Notes under the pieces: generated by a model
Told to the model about the DNA's origin: nothing
Database searches by the model: none
The model's input: the letters and a program-made list of their open reading frames with translations, nothing else
Shown here: positions 1-6,694 of the stretch, piece by piece
Layout of the letters: each line of letters opens with the position of its first letter
Position numbering within the stretch: the stretch's first letter is position 1
Made by a program: the position numbers and the translations under genes
From: JBJHCA01 sp050485785
Lineage (GTDB): Bacteria; Bacteroidota; Bacteroidia; Chitinophagales; Saprospiraceae
Assembly (NCBI GenBank): GCA_050485785.1
Contig: JBJHCA010000084.1
Coordinates: forward strand, 1-13,533
Direction of reading: 5' to 3'
DNA: 13,533 nucleotides

Positions 1-1059
1 CAACATGTGAGGCTGCATCAGTTTTTCTGGTCATTTTCTGATTTTCTGATCGCTGCGCAGGTGGCTGCTGCTGTGTTTGCCGGAGCATATTTCACCATAT
101 ATCAGGAGATCAGCCTTGGAGAGTTTGTCAGCTTTTTCTTTTACGTAGGAATGGTCACCTGGCCATTGAGGCAGGTTGGACGGATAGTTTCTCAGCTTGG
201 CATGGCTACGGTAGCCCGTGAAAGAATAGAGCAGTTGCTGGCTGCCGGTGAAGAGCATTACCCGGGTGAGGAACTGACGGATTCAGCATGCCCGCCGCAT
301 ATTGAGTTCAGGAATGTAAAGTTTGCTTATCCCGCCAAACCGGATCAGGAAGTATTGAGAGGCTTCAGCCTGGAAATCAAGCCAGGAGAGAAAATTGCTT
401 TAATGGGCCCGGCCGGAGCCGGAAAATCAGCCCTGTTTGACCTGTTACTTGGCTTTTATGATCCCGTTGACGGCGAAGTTCTCATCAACGGCAAGCCCGT
501 TTCGGAATACAGCAAACTGTCACTGAGGCGACAGCTTGGATGGGTAAGGCAGCAAGCCTATATATACAGTGATACGCTGAGGAACAATATTCGTTTCGGA
601 AGTCAGCAGGTGCCCTCCGATCATGTGAAGAAACACGCTGACATGGCCATGCTCCATCCGTTTGTAAGCACTTTGCAGGAAGGTTACAATACACTGACGG
701 GAGAAAAGGGGGTCAATCTATCCGGCGGTCAGCGGCAGAGACTGGCCATAGCCAGAGTGTTGGGCTCCGACCCTTCCGTATTTATACTGGATGACTCACT
801 TTCGGCAGTGGACACCGAGACTGAACAGTCGATCATTGAGAAACTCAGGCCATGGTTTGGCCTTCGGACGGTAATTCTGATTGCACACCGGCTGACCAGT
901 TTGCAGTTTGCCGACAGGTTTGTGGTGATGCACCGGGGCCGGATTGCCGAGGAAGGGAGCCATGAAGAGCTGATGGAGAAGAATGGCTATTACAGCCGGA
1001 TTTTTAATTTGCAGGCTAACCTCGAAGACATGGTAGCCCGGGATATTGAAGAATTATAG
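1..1059 (+). CDS. ABC exporter half-transporter, subunit 1 (5' partial)
   Basis: The reading frame is open from base 1, so the gene begins upstream; the GTG at 7 is internal, not a start. What remains is the last membrane helices of an exporter-type transmembrane domain and a complete C-terminal ATPase domain. Walker A GPAGAGKS lies at 406-429, signature LSGGQ at 718-732 and the H-loop His at 886-888. Walker B ends ILDDS: residues at 790-795 are Asp-Asp, where a canonical ATPase has Asp-Glu. This Asp variant marks the degenerate-site subunit of heterodimeric exporters such as BmrC/BmrD (YheI/YheH) and TM287/288. The stop codon is two bases before the ATG of the next ABC gene, so the pair is almost certainly one operon and one complex in the inner membrane. 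ATP-driven export of lipid, drug or peptide is inferred from the family; the substrate cannot be read. About 230 residues are missing compared with a usual ~580. Confidence 0.95.
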   Translation, partial: QHVRLHQFFWSFSDFLIAAQVAAAVFAGAYFTIYQEISLGEFVSFFFYVGMVTWPLRQVGRIVSQLGMATVARERIEQLLAAGEEHYPGEELTDSACPPHIEFRNVKFAYPAKPDQEVLRGFSLEIKPGEKIALMGPAGAGKSALFDLLLGFYDPVDGEVLINGKPVSEYSKLSLRRQLGWVRQQAYIYSDTLRNNIRFGSQQVPSDHVKKHADMAMLHPFVSTLQEGYNTLTGEKGVNLSGGQRQRLAIARVLGSDPSVFILDDSLSAVDTETEQSIIEKLRPWFGLRTVILIAHRLTSLQFADRFVVMHRGRIAEEGSHEELMEKNGYYSRIFNLQANLEDMVARDIEEL

Positions 1060-1061
1060 GT

Positions 1062-2906
1062 ATGGAAAGCCCCCATATAGCCCATCAGGATGTAAAGTTT
1101 GAAACCCGCAAGGCACTTTGGCCATTTTTGAAGCGGATTTTCGGGTATGCCATGAAGTATCGCTTATGGATGGCCGGTTTTGCTTTTTGGGTAATACTGA
1201 TGGCAGCTCTGGATGCTATGTTTCCGCTGGTTTTTCTGAATCTGATTGACGGTGTATTGGTTCCTGCGTTTTCAGCCATGCAGGAGATGCCGGTATCTGA
1301 AGTTTGGGTTCTTTACAAGGCAGATGTGTGGCGCTTTGCCGGATATTTTATGATGATTGGTGGCGGTATGATCGTGAGTCTGTATTTCTTTATCAAATAC
1401 GCCGGGCAGGTTCAGGAGTATGTGATGGCAGATCTTCGGCTGGATATGTTTAAAAAGTTGCAGCGGCTGCCTTACAGCTATTATGACAAGAATGCGTCGG
1501 GATGGTTGTTGTCGAGGCTTACCAGCGACACCGACAGGGTATGTGAAGTGATTTCCTGGGGTGCTTTGGATGCAGTGTGGGGCATTTCCATGATCATTTT
1601 TTGCCTGAGCGCTATGGCATGGTACGATGTAAGCCTGATGCTGATCGTTCTGATTGCCTTGCCGGTAATGATATTGTTGTCTGCCCGGATTCGCAGGCTG
1701 GTTTTATTGTATTCAAGGCTTTCGCGTAAAATGAACAGCGAGCTGACCGCTTCTTACATGGAGCACATTCAGGCTGTGAAAGAAACCAAGAATTTTGCCA
1801 TGGAACAGGAACAGCAGACAAAGTTCATGAGTCAAAGCAGGGCTATGCAGGGAGTTTCATTCAGGTCATCGTTTTATGCGGCTACCTACATTCCTTTGGT
1901 CATATTTATCGGCTCGCTGGCGGCAGCTTTGGTGGTTTGGGCCGGAGGTTCAGGGGTAATTGCCGGCACGGTTACACTGGGAACCTTGATAGCGGCTTAT
2001 GAGTACAGTACTAAAATTTTTATGCCGGTGAGTGACCTCTCAAGGTTTTATGCCAATGCTCAGAACAGCCTATCCGCTGGGGAAAGGATTTTTTCCCTGC
2101 TCGATGAACCGGAGTTGATTGGTGATTCACCTGATTCTGTTGAATTTCAGGGAAGCATTCCCGAAATCAATTACCGGAATGTGTACTTCAGTTACCGCGA
2201 TGACCAGCCGGTGTTAAAGGACTTTTCACTGCAGATATTGCCAGCACAGAGTATAGCCATTGTGGGGCCAACCGGAGCAGGGAAGTCGACAGTTATCAAT
2301 TTGCTGGGGCGATTCTATGAGCCCACCGCAGGTTCGGTAGATTTTGACGGCAATGATATTCGCTCCTACACACTGGCCAGTCTCCGCAGCAGGATGGCAT
2401 TTATTTCACAGACCCCACAGCTTTTCAGGGGGACTATCAGGGATAACATTTTGTTTGGACGTAAAGACATCAGCAACGATGCACCTGAAGAAATCCTTCG
2501 TAGTCTGGGTGCTGAAGACCTCATTTCAAGGCTCGATGAACAGGTGGGTGAAAGTGGTGAACATTTGAGTGTGGGAGAGCGGCAACTCATTTCATTTGCC
2601 AGGGCCTTAATCTCCCGTCCCGGAATTATTGTACTTGACGAGGCCACTTCATCCGTGGATACCGAAACGGAAGCAGTGATACAGCAAGCCATGGCCGCAG
2701 CTCTTTCCGGGAGGACTTCAGTTATCATAGCGCATCGCCTGAGCACTATTAGAAACTGCGACAGGATCGTAGTCATGGAGAACGGAACTATAGCTGAACA
2801 AGGCAGCCACAAAGAGTTGATCCGTGCCAAAGGATTGTACTACAAGCTGTACCTTCATCAGCTTAGCAGGCAGGAGTACGTTTGGCCTGATAACGGCCAT
2901 GAATAA
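1062..2906 (+). CDS. ABC exporter half-transporter, subunit 2
   Basis: This is a full-length 614-residue half-transporter. A six-helix exporter transmembrane domain spans roughly residues 25-335 and the ATPase domain 365-600. Walker A GPTGAGKST is at 402-410, Q-loop ISQTPQLF at 448-455, Walker B IIVLDE at 522-527 with the catalytic Glu present, D-loop SSVD at 530-533 and H-loop His at 558. The signature is LSVGE (502-506, bases 2565-2579) in place of LSGGQ. A degenerate signature here and an Asp-for-Glu change in the partner would both fall in the same composite ATP site of a heterodimer. That leaves one consensus and one degenerate site, as in BmrC/BmrD. The start ATG follows the upstream stop by two bases, giving translational coupling. 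The gene converges on the BatD-like gene with a gap of 22 bp. The substrate is unknown. Confidence 0.96.
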   Translation: MESPHIAHQDVKFETRKALWPFLKRIFGYAMKYRLWMAGFAFWVILMAALDAMFPLVFLNLIDGVLVPAFSAMQEMPVSEVWVLYKADVWRFAGYFMMIGGGMIVSLYFFIKYAGQVQEYVMADLRLDMFKKLQRLPYSYYDKNASGWLLSRLTSDTDRVCEVISWGALDAVWGISMIIFCLSAMAWYDVSLMLIVLIALPVMILLSARIRRLVLLYSRLSRKMNSELTASYMEHIQAVKETKNFAMEQEQQTKFMSQSRAMQGVSFRSSFYAATYIPLVIFIGSLAAALVVWAGGSGVIAGTVTLGTLIAAYEYSTKIFMPVSDLSRFYANAQNSLSAGERIFSLLDEPELIGDSPDSVEFQGSIPEINYRNVYFSYRDDQPVLKDFSLQILPAQSIAIVGPTGAGKSTVINLLGRFYEPTAGSVDFDGNDIRSYTLASLRSRMAFISQTPQLFRGTIRDNILFGRKDISNDAPEEILRSLGAEDLISRLDEQVGESGEHLSVGERQLISFARALISRPGIIVLDEATSSVDTETEAVIQQAMAAALSGRTSVIIAHRLSTIRNCDRIVVMENGTIAEQGSHKELIRAKGLYYKLYLHQLSRQEYVWPDNGHE

Positions 2907-2928
2907 CTTTCCACGTCTTAATGTTAGC

Positions 2929-3465
2929 TTACATTCTGTAAAGCGGTCTTCTCCGGGTGGGTTGTTCGGCAGGAGGACGGGGTTGTATGCCGGGAGCTCT
3001 GAACCCGGGCCACTGCCGGGCCTGTGCGGGTTCATCGCGCAATATTTTGCCGGGAAGTACATACACCAGCTGCGGTTCCGTTTCCAGGAAATGGTCATTG
3101 ACACTGGCCGAAGCTTTACCGATTATATGCAACCCTTCTTCCGGTGCTCGCAGATAGTAGGTGTAGGATAAACGCTGAGTCATTTTTCCATTGATGATCT
3201 GCATTTCGCTGGAAGTGTTTGGGCCTGCAATTACATGCCAGCCATCAAAGTCAGGAGGATTAAACTGTTCTGGATTTCCGTTTTTCATGGTGAAAGTTAG
3301 CCGCAGAACGTCTTCCAGACCAATGGTGTCCGCATTGAGATGAACATTGAACTGAGGGCTTTGCTGCGCCATGAGGCTCATACTAATGATTACAAAAAAA
3401 GTTACAGAAAAAAATCCCGCCATCACTGGTCGCTTTTTGGTTTGGAGTATTGACGCCCTGAACAT
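2929..3465 (-). CDS. Short BatD-like secreted protein (N-terminal domain only)
   Basis: The product has 178 residues. A basic start and a hydrophobic stretch at about 16-32 ending MAQQ look like a signal peptide. Residues ~38-140 resemble the first domain of BatD ('oxygen tolerance' family): LEDVLRLTFTM, then PPDFDGWHVIAGPNTSSEMQ, INGKMTQRLSYTYYLRAPEEG. The NSS/TSS-x-Q-INGK-x-(T/S)-x-S-Y-Y order is the family hallmark as I recall it. BatD proteins are usually several times longer, with more beta domains and a C-terminal membrane helix. This one ends soon after domain 1 in a Pro/Arg-rich tail, so it would be a free periplasmic protein. No BatA/B/C/E or MoxR gene lies in the window. Met15 (codon 3421-3423) would also give a good signal peptide and may be the real start. 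It could be a specialised short paralogue or a 3'-truncated remnant; the clean frame favours a gene. Confidence 0.78.
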   Translation of the reverse strand: MFRASILQTKKRPVMAGFFSVTFFVIISMSLMAQQSPQFNVHLNADTIGLEDVLRLTFTMKNGNPEQFNPPDFDGWHVIAGPNTSSEMQIINGKMTQRLSYTYYLRAPEEGLHIIGKASASVNDHFLETEPQLVYVLPGKILRDEPAQARQWPGFRAPGIQPRPPAEQPTRRRPLYRM

Positions 3466-3751
3466 TTTTTTGTTTAGCTCAAAACCAAAAATCTGCTGTA
3501 AGTTGTTGTATCAGGTAAAATGATAGCTATCGAGGGGCGTTGAGGCCTGACAATTCGGGCAAAGTGGCCACTTTTTGCAGCATGAACAGGCAATATCAAT
3601 TTTTTTGATGTTGGAATAGGGAACATCTTTTTGGAATTGCAGTTAAACAATTGGATTGAACGGTGGTTATTTGGCGGGAAACATCCTAACAGCTTTGTGT
3701 TTCAAGTGTTTTGCCTCGTCTGCCTCTATGGTTGATCAATGTTTTGTACCT
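3466..3751. promoter_or_regulatory. Divergent intergenic region with palindrome and weak promoter candidates
   Basis: This ~286-bp gap separates the BatD-like gene (-) from the anti-sigma-like gene (+), taking the start at 3752. I see no gene in it apart from possible N-terminal extension codons of the + strand gene from 3656 or 3728. It holds a perfect 14-bp palindrome at 3561-3574. A candidate + strand Bacteroidota promoter consists of TTG at 3605-3607, an 18-base spacer and TCTTTTTG at 3626-3633, one mismatch from TAnnTTTG. A 7-base direct repeat TTGGAAT occurs at 3611 and again at 3631. On the - strand, GATTTTTG (3493-3486) is one mismatch from the box but has no good upstream TTG. All of these are weak motif matches. 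Confidence 0.3.
3561..3574. promoter_or_regulatory. Perfect 14-bp palindrome AAAGTGGCCACTTT
   Basis: AAAGTGGCCACTTT equals its own reverse complement, and three further T residues follow on the + strand. It sits about 95 bp upstream of the BatD-like start and about 190 bp upstream of the anti-sigma-like start. It could be an operator for a dimeric regulator of one or both genes. The absence of a loop makes it a poor terminator. No regulator gene is adjacent, so the role is open. Confidence 0.3.
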
Positions 3752-4237
3752 ATGAATCCTTTAACTGAAGAGCAATTGTGGGAGTATATGGATGGCGAGA
3801 TGTCTGCCGAAGAAGCAGCCCGAACAGAATCCATTCTTCGCTCATGCCGTAAATCCCGAATGCGATACCTTCGTTTGCTGGAGACAGAGCGTTGCATTTT
3901 GCACGCAGTACAGCATTATCACAGCGATCACAAACCATTAAAAAACGGGCCTGCTGAAATTCCCGTTTGCCCTTCTCTCTATGTTGACCTTTTCCGAATC
4001 AAAGGCTTCAAACCGATTACCGCCGGATTTAGTGCAGTATTGGTGTTTATTGCCGGTCTTTTGCCTTTCAGCCTGTACAGCTCTGATCTTGGAGCATTTC
4101 TTTTCAGTACATGTGAAGCATCACTGATGTTTTGCTTCCGGACACCGCTATTGTATTTTGCCATATTTACCCTGACTGTGATCTGGGCTATTTTTATATT
4201 CGACAAGCTCGTAATCCGGCGCAGATTCAGTCACTGA
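3752..4237 (+). CDS. Two-helix membrane protein with zinc-less anti-sigma-like N-terminus
   Basis: I chose the ATG at 3752 (161 residues, MNPLTEEQLWEYMDG...). The conserved-looking sequence begins there, and the codons upstream (open to ATG 3656, with another ATG at 3728) read as unremarkable. Residues 4-45 follow the anti-sigma factor N-terminal pattern: L-W-x-Y-M-D-G-E-M-S-x-E-E-A, then an amphipathic helix. The HxxxCxxC zinc motif is missing and only one Cys (32) stands nearby. Two hydrophobic helices follow, about 88-108 and 133-152, then a basic end KLVIRRRFSH. Expected topology is a cytoplasmic N-terminus and a membrane-anchored C-terminal half. No ECF sigma factor gene is next to it, which weakens the anti-sigma reading. 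The stop lies 17 bases before the phosphatase start, so the two genes are probably co-transcribed. Function is unknown; a membrane-bound regulator is a guess from the N-terminus. Confidence 0.6.
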   Translation: MNPLTEEQLWEYMDGEMSAEEAARTESILRSCRKSRMRYLRLLETERCILHAVQHYHSDHKPLKNGPAEIPVCPSLYVDLFRIKGFKPITAGFSAVLVFIAGLLPFSLYSSDLGAFLFSTCEASLMFCFRTPLLYFAIFTLTVIWAIFIFDKLVIRRRFSH

Positions 4238-4254
4238 TCCATAGTCACCGATTC

Positions 4255-5067
4255 ATGCAATTTACCACCCAAAACCTCGATCAGTTACGCGATGAGGTCA
4301 CCGGCATTGTGGCCAAGGCCGGTGCTTATATTTTAGATCATTTCAGGCGGGTATCTGCTCATGCTATCCGCGATAAAGGAGATAACAGTCTGGTGAGCGA
4401 TGTAGACGAAATGGCCGAACAATTGCTGATGAGCGATTTGCTGAGCCTGATACCCGATGCCGGAATCCTTGCTGAGGAAACAGGCAATAATATGAGCAAT
4501 GAAAATCTGGTATGGGTTATCGACCCGCTTGACGGCACCACCAATTACCTCTTTGGTCTTCCAAGCTTTGCAGTAAGTGTAGCTTTGGTGCAGCAAGGCA
4601 AGCCTTTGCTGGGTGTGATTTACGATCCGGTAATGAACGAAATGTTTTCAGCTCATTACGGTGGATCGGCACGCCTTAATGGTGTAGAGATTCAGGTGTC
4701 CCAACGCACAAGTTTACATGAGTGTCTTATAGCTATGGGGTTTCCGGTCAGTCGTCACGATCAGATACCGGCATTGCTGGGTTGTATGGAATATTTTATT
4801 CACCATACCCGTGGAGTTCGTCGTTGGGGTTCTGCAGCGCTCGATCTTGCCCATGTAGCCTGTGGCAGGTATGATGCCTTTGCAGAGTACGGATTATCGG
4901 TATGGGATATAGCTGCCGGCGTATTGATTGTAGAATGCGCAGGCGGTAAAGTGAGTGATCTTACCGGCGGAAACCAACACCTGCAAAGTGGTGAGATTCT
5001 GGCAAGCAGCAATGCCGTGTACAAGGAAATACTGCAAGTGACCAATGACTTTTTTGGCAAAAAGTAA
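4255..5067 (+). CDS. Inositol-monophosphatase family protein (SuhB-like)
   Basis: The product is 270 residues, the usual length for Mg2+-dependent inositol monophosphatases. The start at 4255 (MQFTTQNLDQL) gives a family-sized protein; the frame stays open upstream to 4132, but that part overlaps the preceding gene. Metal-binding motifs are present in order: ILAEE at 71-75, WVIDPLDGTTNY at 87-98 (Asp90 and Asp93) and WDIAAG at 217-222 (Asp218). The N-terminal segment LVSDVDEMAE at 46-55 fits the LVTxxD region. Known activity of the family is hydrolysis of inositol-1-phosphate and related phosphomonoesters (also 3'-phosphoadenosine compounds in CysQ-type members) in the cytoplasm. The exact substrate cannot be assigned. 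It lies 17 bp downstream of the small membrane protein, probably in one transcript, and converges on the next gene with a 39-bp gap. I saw no clear terminator there. Confidence 0.95.
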   Translation: MQFTTQNLDQLRDEVTGIVAKAGAYILDHFRRVSAHAIRDKGDNSLVSDVDEMAEQLLMSDLLSLIPDAGILAEETGNNMSNENLVWVIDPLDGTTNYLFGLPSFAVSVALVQQGKPLLGVIYDPVMNEMFSAHYGGSARLNGVEIQVSQRTSLHECLIAMGFPVSRHDQIPALLGCMEYFIHHTRGVRRWGSAALDLAHVACGRYDAFAEYGLSVWDIAAGVLIVECAGGKVSDLTGGNQHLQSGEILASSNAVYKEILQVTNDFFGKK

Positions 5068-5106
5068 CGGTTTAAATTGGTAGGTATTCAGCTGCATGGA
5101 TCCCGG

Positions 5107-6570
5107 TCAATAAAAATCTTCTTCCTCCTTTCGTTTCTTGTACAGGTAATATTTAAACCCGGCAATAGTGATTAAAGCAGTGATAGCCATGGCGGATAAT
5201 ATCCATATCAGCATAGTGGTGGTATTGCCTGCCATGCGCAAAGTTCTGATGGGCATAGTGAATGAAGCAGACCAGTCTACTCTGCGTGCATCACCCACAC
5301 GCATGGCATAATAACCATCCTCAAGCCCGATGTCGAGCGTATTGATCACCGTATCACGGGTTGAAGAACCCAATGGTATATCGCGCTTGATAAATTCGCG
5401 TTCGCGGTTGCGAACTTCAAGGAAGTAGGGTGGTTGCCCGCCGCGAATATTGCGGATAAACAGGGTATCGGCTATAGCGGTAAACTCAGCTTCGAGGGGT
5501 GCAATACCCGCCAATTCACGGGCTTGCCTGGCCTCAGTAAGAAACTCAAGCTGAGCACGGGCCTCCTCATCATAGCGGCTGTCGGGATATTCGCTCAAAA
5601 ACCGCGCATAGGACTCTACCGTTCCTTCCAGCCGGGTTTGATCCCACGCAACGGAAACTTCCTCTACCTGAGTTTCGAGACTGCGGATTTTGTTGAGTGC
5701 CATATTGACGTATCTCCCGGTAGGGAACAGGTCGATATATTTTCGGTAGGCCGATTCGCGATCTTCCCGGTTAGCCCGTGCCCATTCCCTGTCTTCAGCC
5801 GTATGAATGCGAGCCCTGATCTCTTCCACGTGGGCACTGTTGGGATAGCGACTCACGAAGCTTTGCCAGTCGGCTAGCGTTCCCTGTCTTGCGCGTTCCA
5901 GGGCATTGGCTTCCTCGGTACCTCGGCGTGCCGGCGGTGGTTCTTGCGGTTCGGGTCTGGTTTCCTGAACGGAGGCAGTGGTTTCTTCCGCCGGGGATTG
6001 TGTTGGCTGTGAACGGGTGGTAATAATTTCACGCTGAGCAGGGGCAGCGGCAACACGCGGAGAAGGGATAAACACATAATCGCGGTTAATGGTGGTTTTC
6101 CCTATTATTGGTGAACCCTCTACACCTACATTTCGAAGCGGCAGGTCAAACCGAAAGCGGCCTTCCACCGGACCGTCAAATGGGGTCTGATAGTCAATTT
6201 CCATGATGACGTATGCTGTCAGTTGGTCATCACTGGTAGCATGCCGTCCTCTGCGGATGCCTCTGAATGCAGAAAAATCAATTTGAGGCCGGTCACCTCT
6301 CACCATTCCTGCATGCTCCGGTATGTCAAAAGCCAGATTTTTCACTTCGATGATGATCTGGGCATTGCTGTACTGATTGAGATCGAGCATGGGCGGTAAA
6401 ACCACATTCCCTGAGCCGTCTTTATTCTGGTCGAGCCAGAAGTTAACTTCCACTGTGGCTGTAAAGGTTTCGCCGTTGAGGGTGTACTCAATGTTGCGCT
6501 TCTGACCCAGTGCACAAAATGATATTCCAAGAAAAAAAACAAGGAGAAGGATGTTAAAATTTGGTCTCAT
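5107..6570 (-). CDS. Exported, C-terminally anchored protein with TPR-like repeats
   Basis: I do not recognise this 487-residue protein as a named family. A signal peptide covers residues 1-22 (hydrophobic core ILLLVFFLGISFCALG). Residues ~25-170 are predicted beta-rich. A Pro/Glu/Thr/Arg-rich linker follows at ~172-220. Three spaced TPR-like or BamD/YbgF-like helical repeats lie at ~232-254, 273-296 and 318-341. Each carries the pattern aromatic-x-x-(F/Y)-x-x-x-(Y/F)-P-(x)-(S/G)-x-(Y/H), for example YARFLSEYPDSRYDEEAR. A second beta-like domain occupies ~355-445. A transmembrane helix at ~452-475 is followed by the basic-acidic tail YLYKKRKEEEDFY. Predicted topology: large part in the periplasm, single helix in the membrane, short cytoplasmic tail. 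It is divergently transcribed from the giant secreted-protein gene, with 124 bp between the starts and a good promoter box at 6626-6619. A role as an envelope scaffold is inference only. Confidence 0.85.
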   Translation of the reverse strand: MRPNFNILLLVFFLGISFCALGQKRNIEYTLNGETFTATVEVNFWLDQNKDGSGNVVLPPMLDLNQYSNAQIIIEVKNLAFDIPEHAGMVRGDRPQIDFSAFRGIRRGRHATSDDQLTAYVIMEIDYQTPFDGPVEGRFRFDLPLRNVGVEGSPIIGKTTINRDYVFIPSPRVAAAPAQREIITTRSQPTQSPAEETTASVQETRPEPQEPPPARRGTEEANALERARQGTLADWQSFVSRYPNSAHVEEIRARIHTAEDREWARANREDRESAYRKYIDLFPTGRYVNMALNKIRSLETQVEEVSVAWDQTRLEGTVESYARFLSEYPDSRYDEEARAQLEFLTEARQARELAGIAPLEAEFTAIADTLFIRNIRGGQPPYFLEVRNREREFIKRDIPLGSSTRDTVINTLDIGLEDGYYAMRVGDARRVDWSASFTMPIRTLRMAGNTTTMLIWILSAMAITALITIAGFKYYLYKKRKEEEDFY

Positions 6571-6694
6571 GGTTCATTGGATAGAAAAAAATGCTAAATT
6601 TCGCTCGCGTTTGACGGACAAAGATAGTGCATATACTACTTAGTTTCCACGGAGTTGTGATATTTTTAGTCCGGTAACCCCAAAGCCCAAACCT
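6571..6694. promoter_or_regulatory. Shared divergent promoter region
   Basis: This 124-bp spacer lies between two divergent starts (6570 on -, 6695 on +), so it must carry promoters for both. On the - strand TATCTTTG (6626-6619) is a perfect Bacteroidota -7 box. On the + strand TATTTTTA (6661-6668) is one base off the consensus and would place the RNA start about 20 bases before the ATG at 6695. Neither start has a Shine-Dalgarno sequence; both leaders are A/T-rich or C/A-rich. Confidence 0.5.
6619..6626 (-). promoter_or_regulatory. Bacteroidota-type -7 box TATCTTTG
   Basis: Read on the - strand this is TATCTTTG, an exact match to the TAnnTTTG box of the Bacteroidota primary sigma factor. 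It lies about 49 bases upstream of the ATG of the 487-residue exported protein gene. A TGG stands 20 bases further upstream, a partial match to the -33 TTG. Predicted RNA start is near 6612. Confidence 0.55.

Noticed and set aside
7..9. GTG as the start codon of the first ABC gene
   Set aside because: The frame is open to base 1, and a 350-residue exporter lacking most transmembrane helices would be abnormal; the gene simply continues upstream.
2366..2830. 154-codon minus-strand frame inside the second ABC gene
   Set aside because: It lies wholly antisense to the ATPase domain and its composition (Ser/Leu/Ile/Arg-rich) matches an antisense shadow.
2883..2899. Inverted repeat TGGCC with 7-base loop as terminator of the ABC operon
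   Set aside because: Only five pairs, inside the coding end, with no following T-run.
3001..3033. GC-rich inverted repeat GAACCCG ... CGGGTTC as a terminator
   Set aside because: It lies within the BatD-like coding region with a 19-base loop and no T-run on either strand; it probably reflects Pro/Arg codons.
2824..3171. 115-codon plus-strand frame across the ABC/BatD-like junction
   Set aside because: It overlaps the end of one well-supported gene and opposes another; no domain or signal peptide.
4132..4254. N-terminal extension of the IMPase frame
   Set aside because: It overlaps the preceding gene in another frame, and the family starts normally at about the Met encoded at 4255.
5434..5877. 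147-codon plus-strand frame
   Set aside because: Antisense to the TPR-like part of the exported protein gene, without recognisable motifs.
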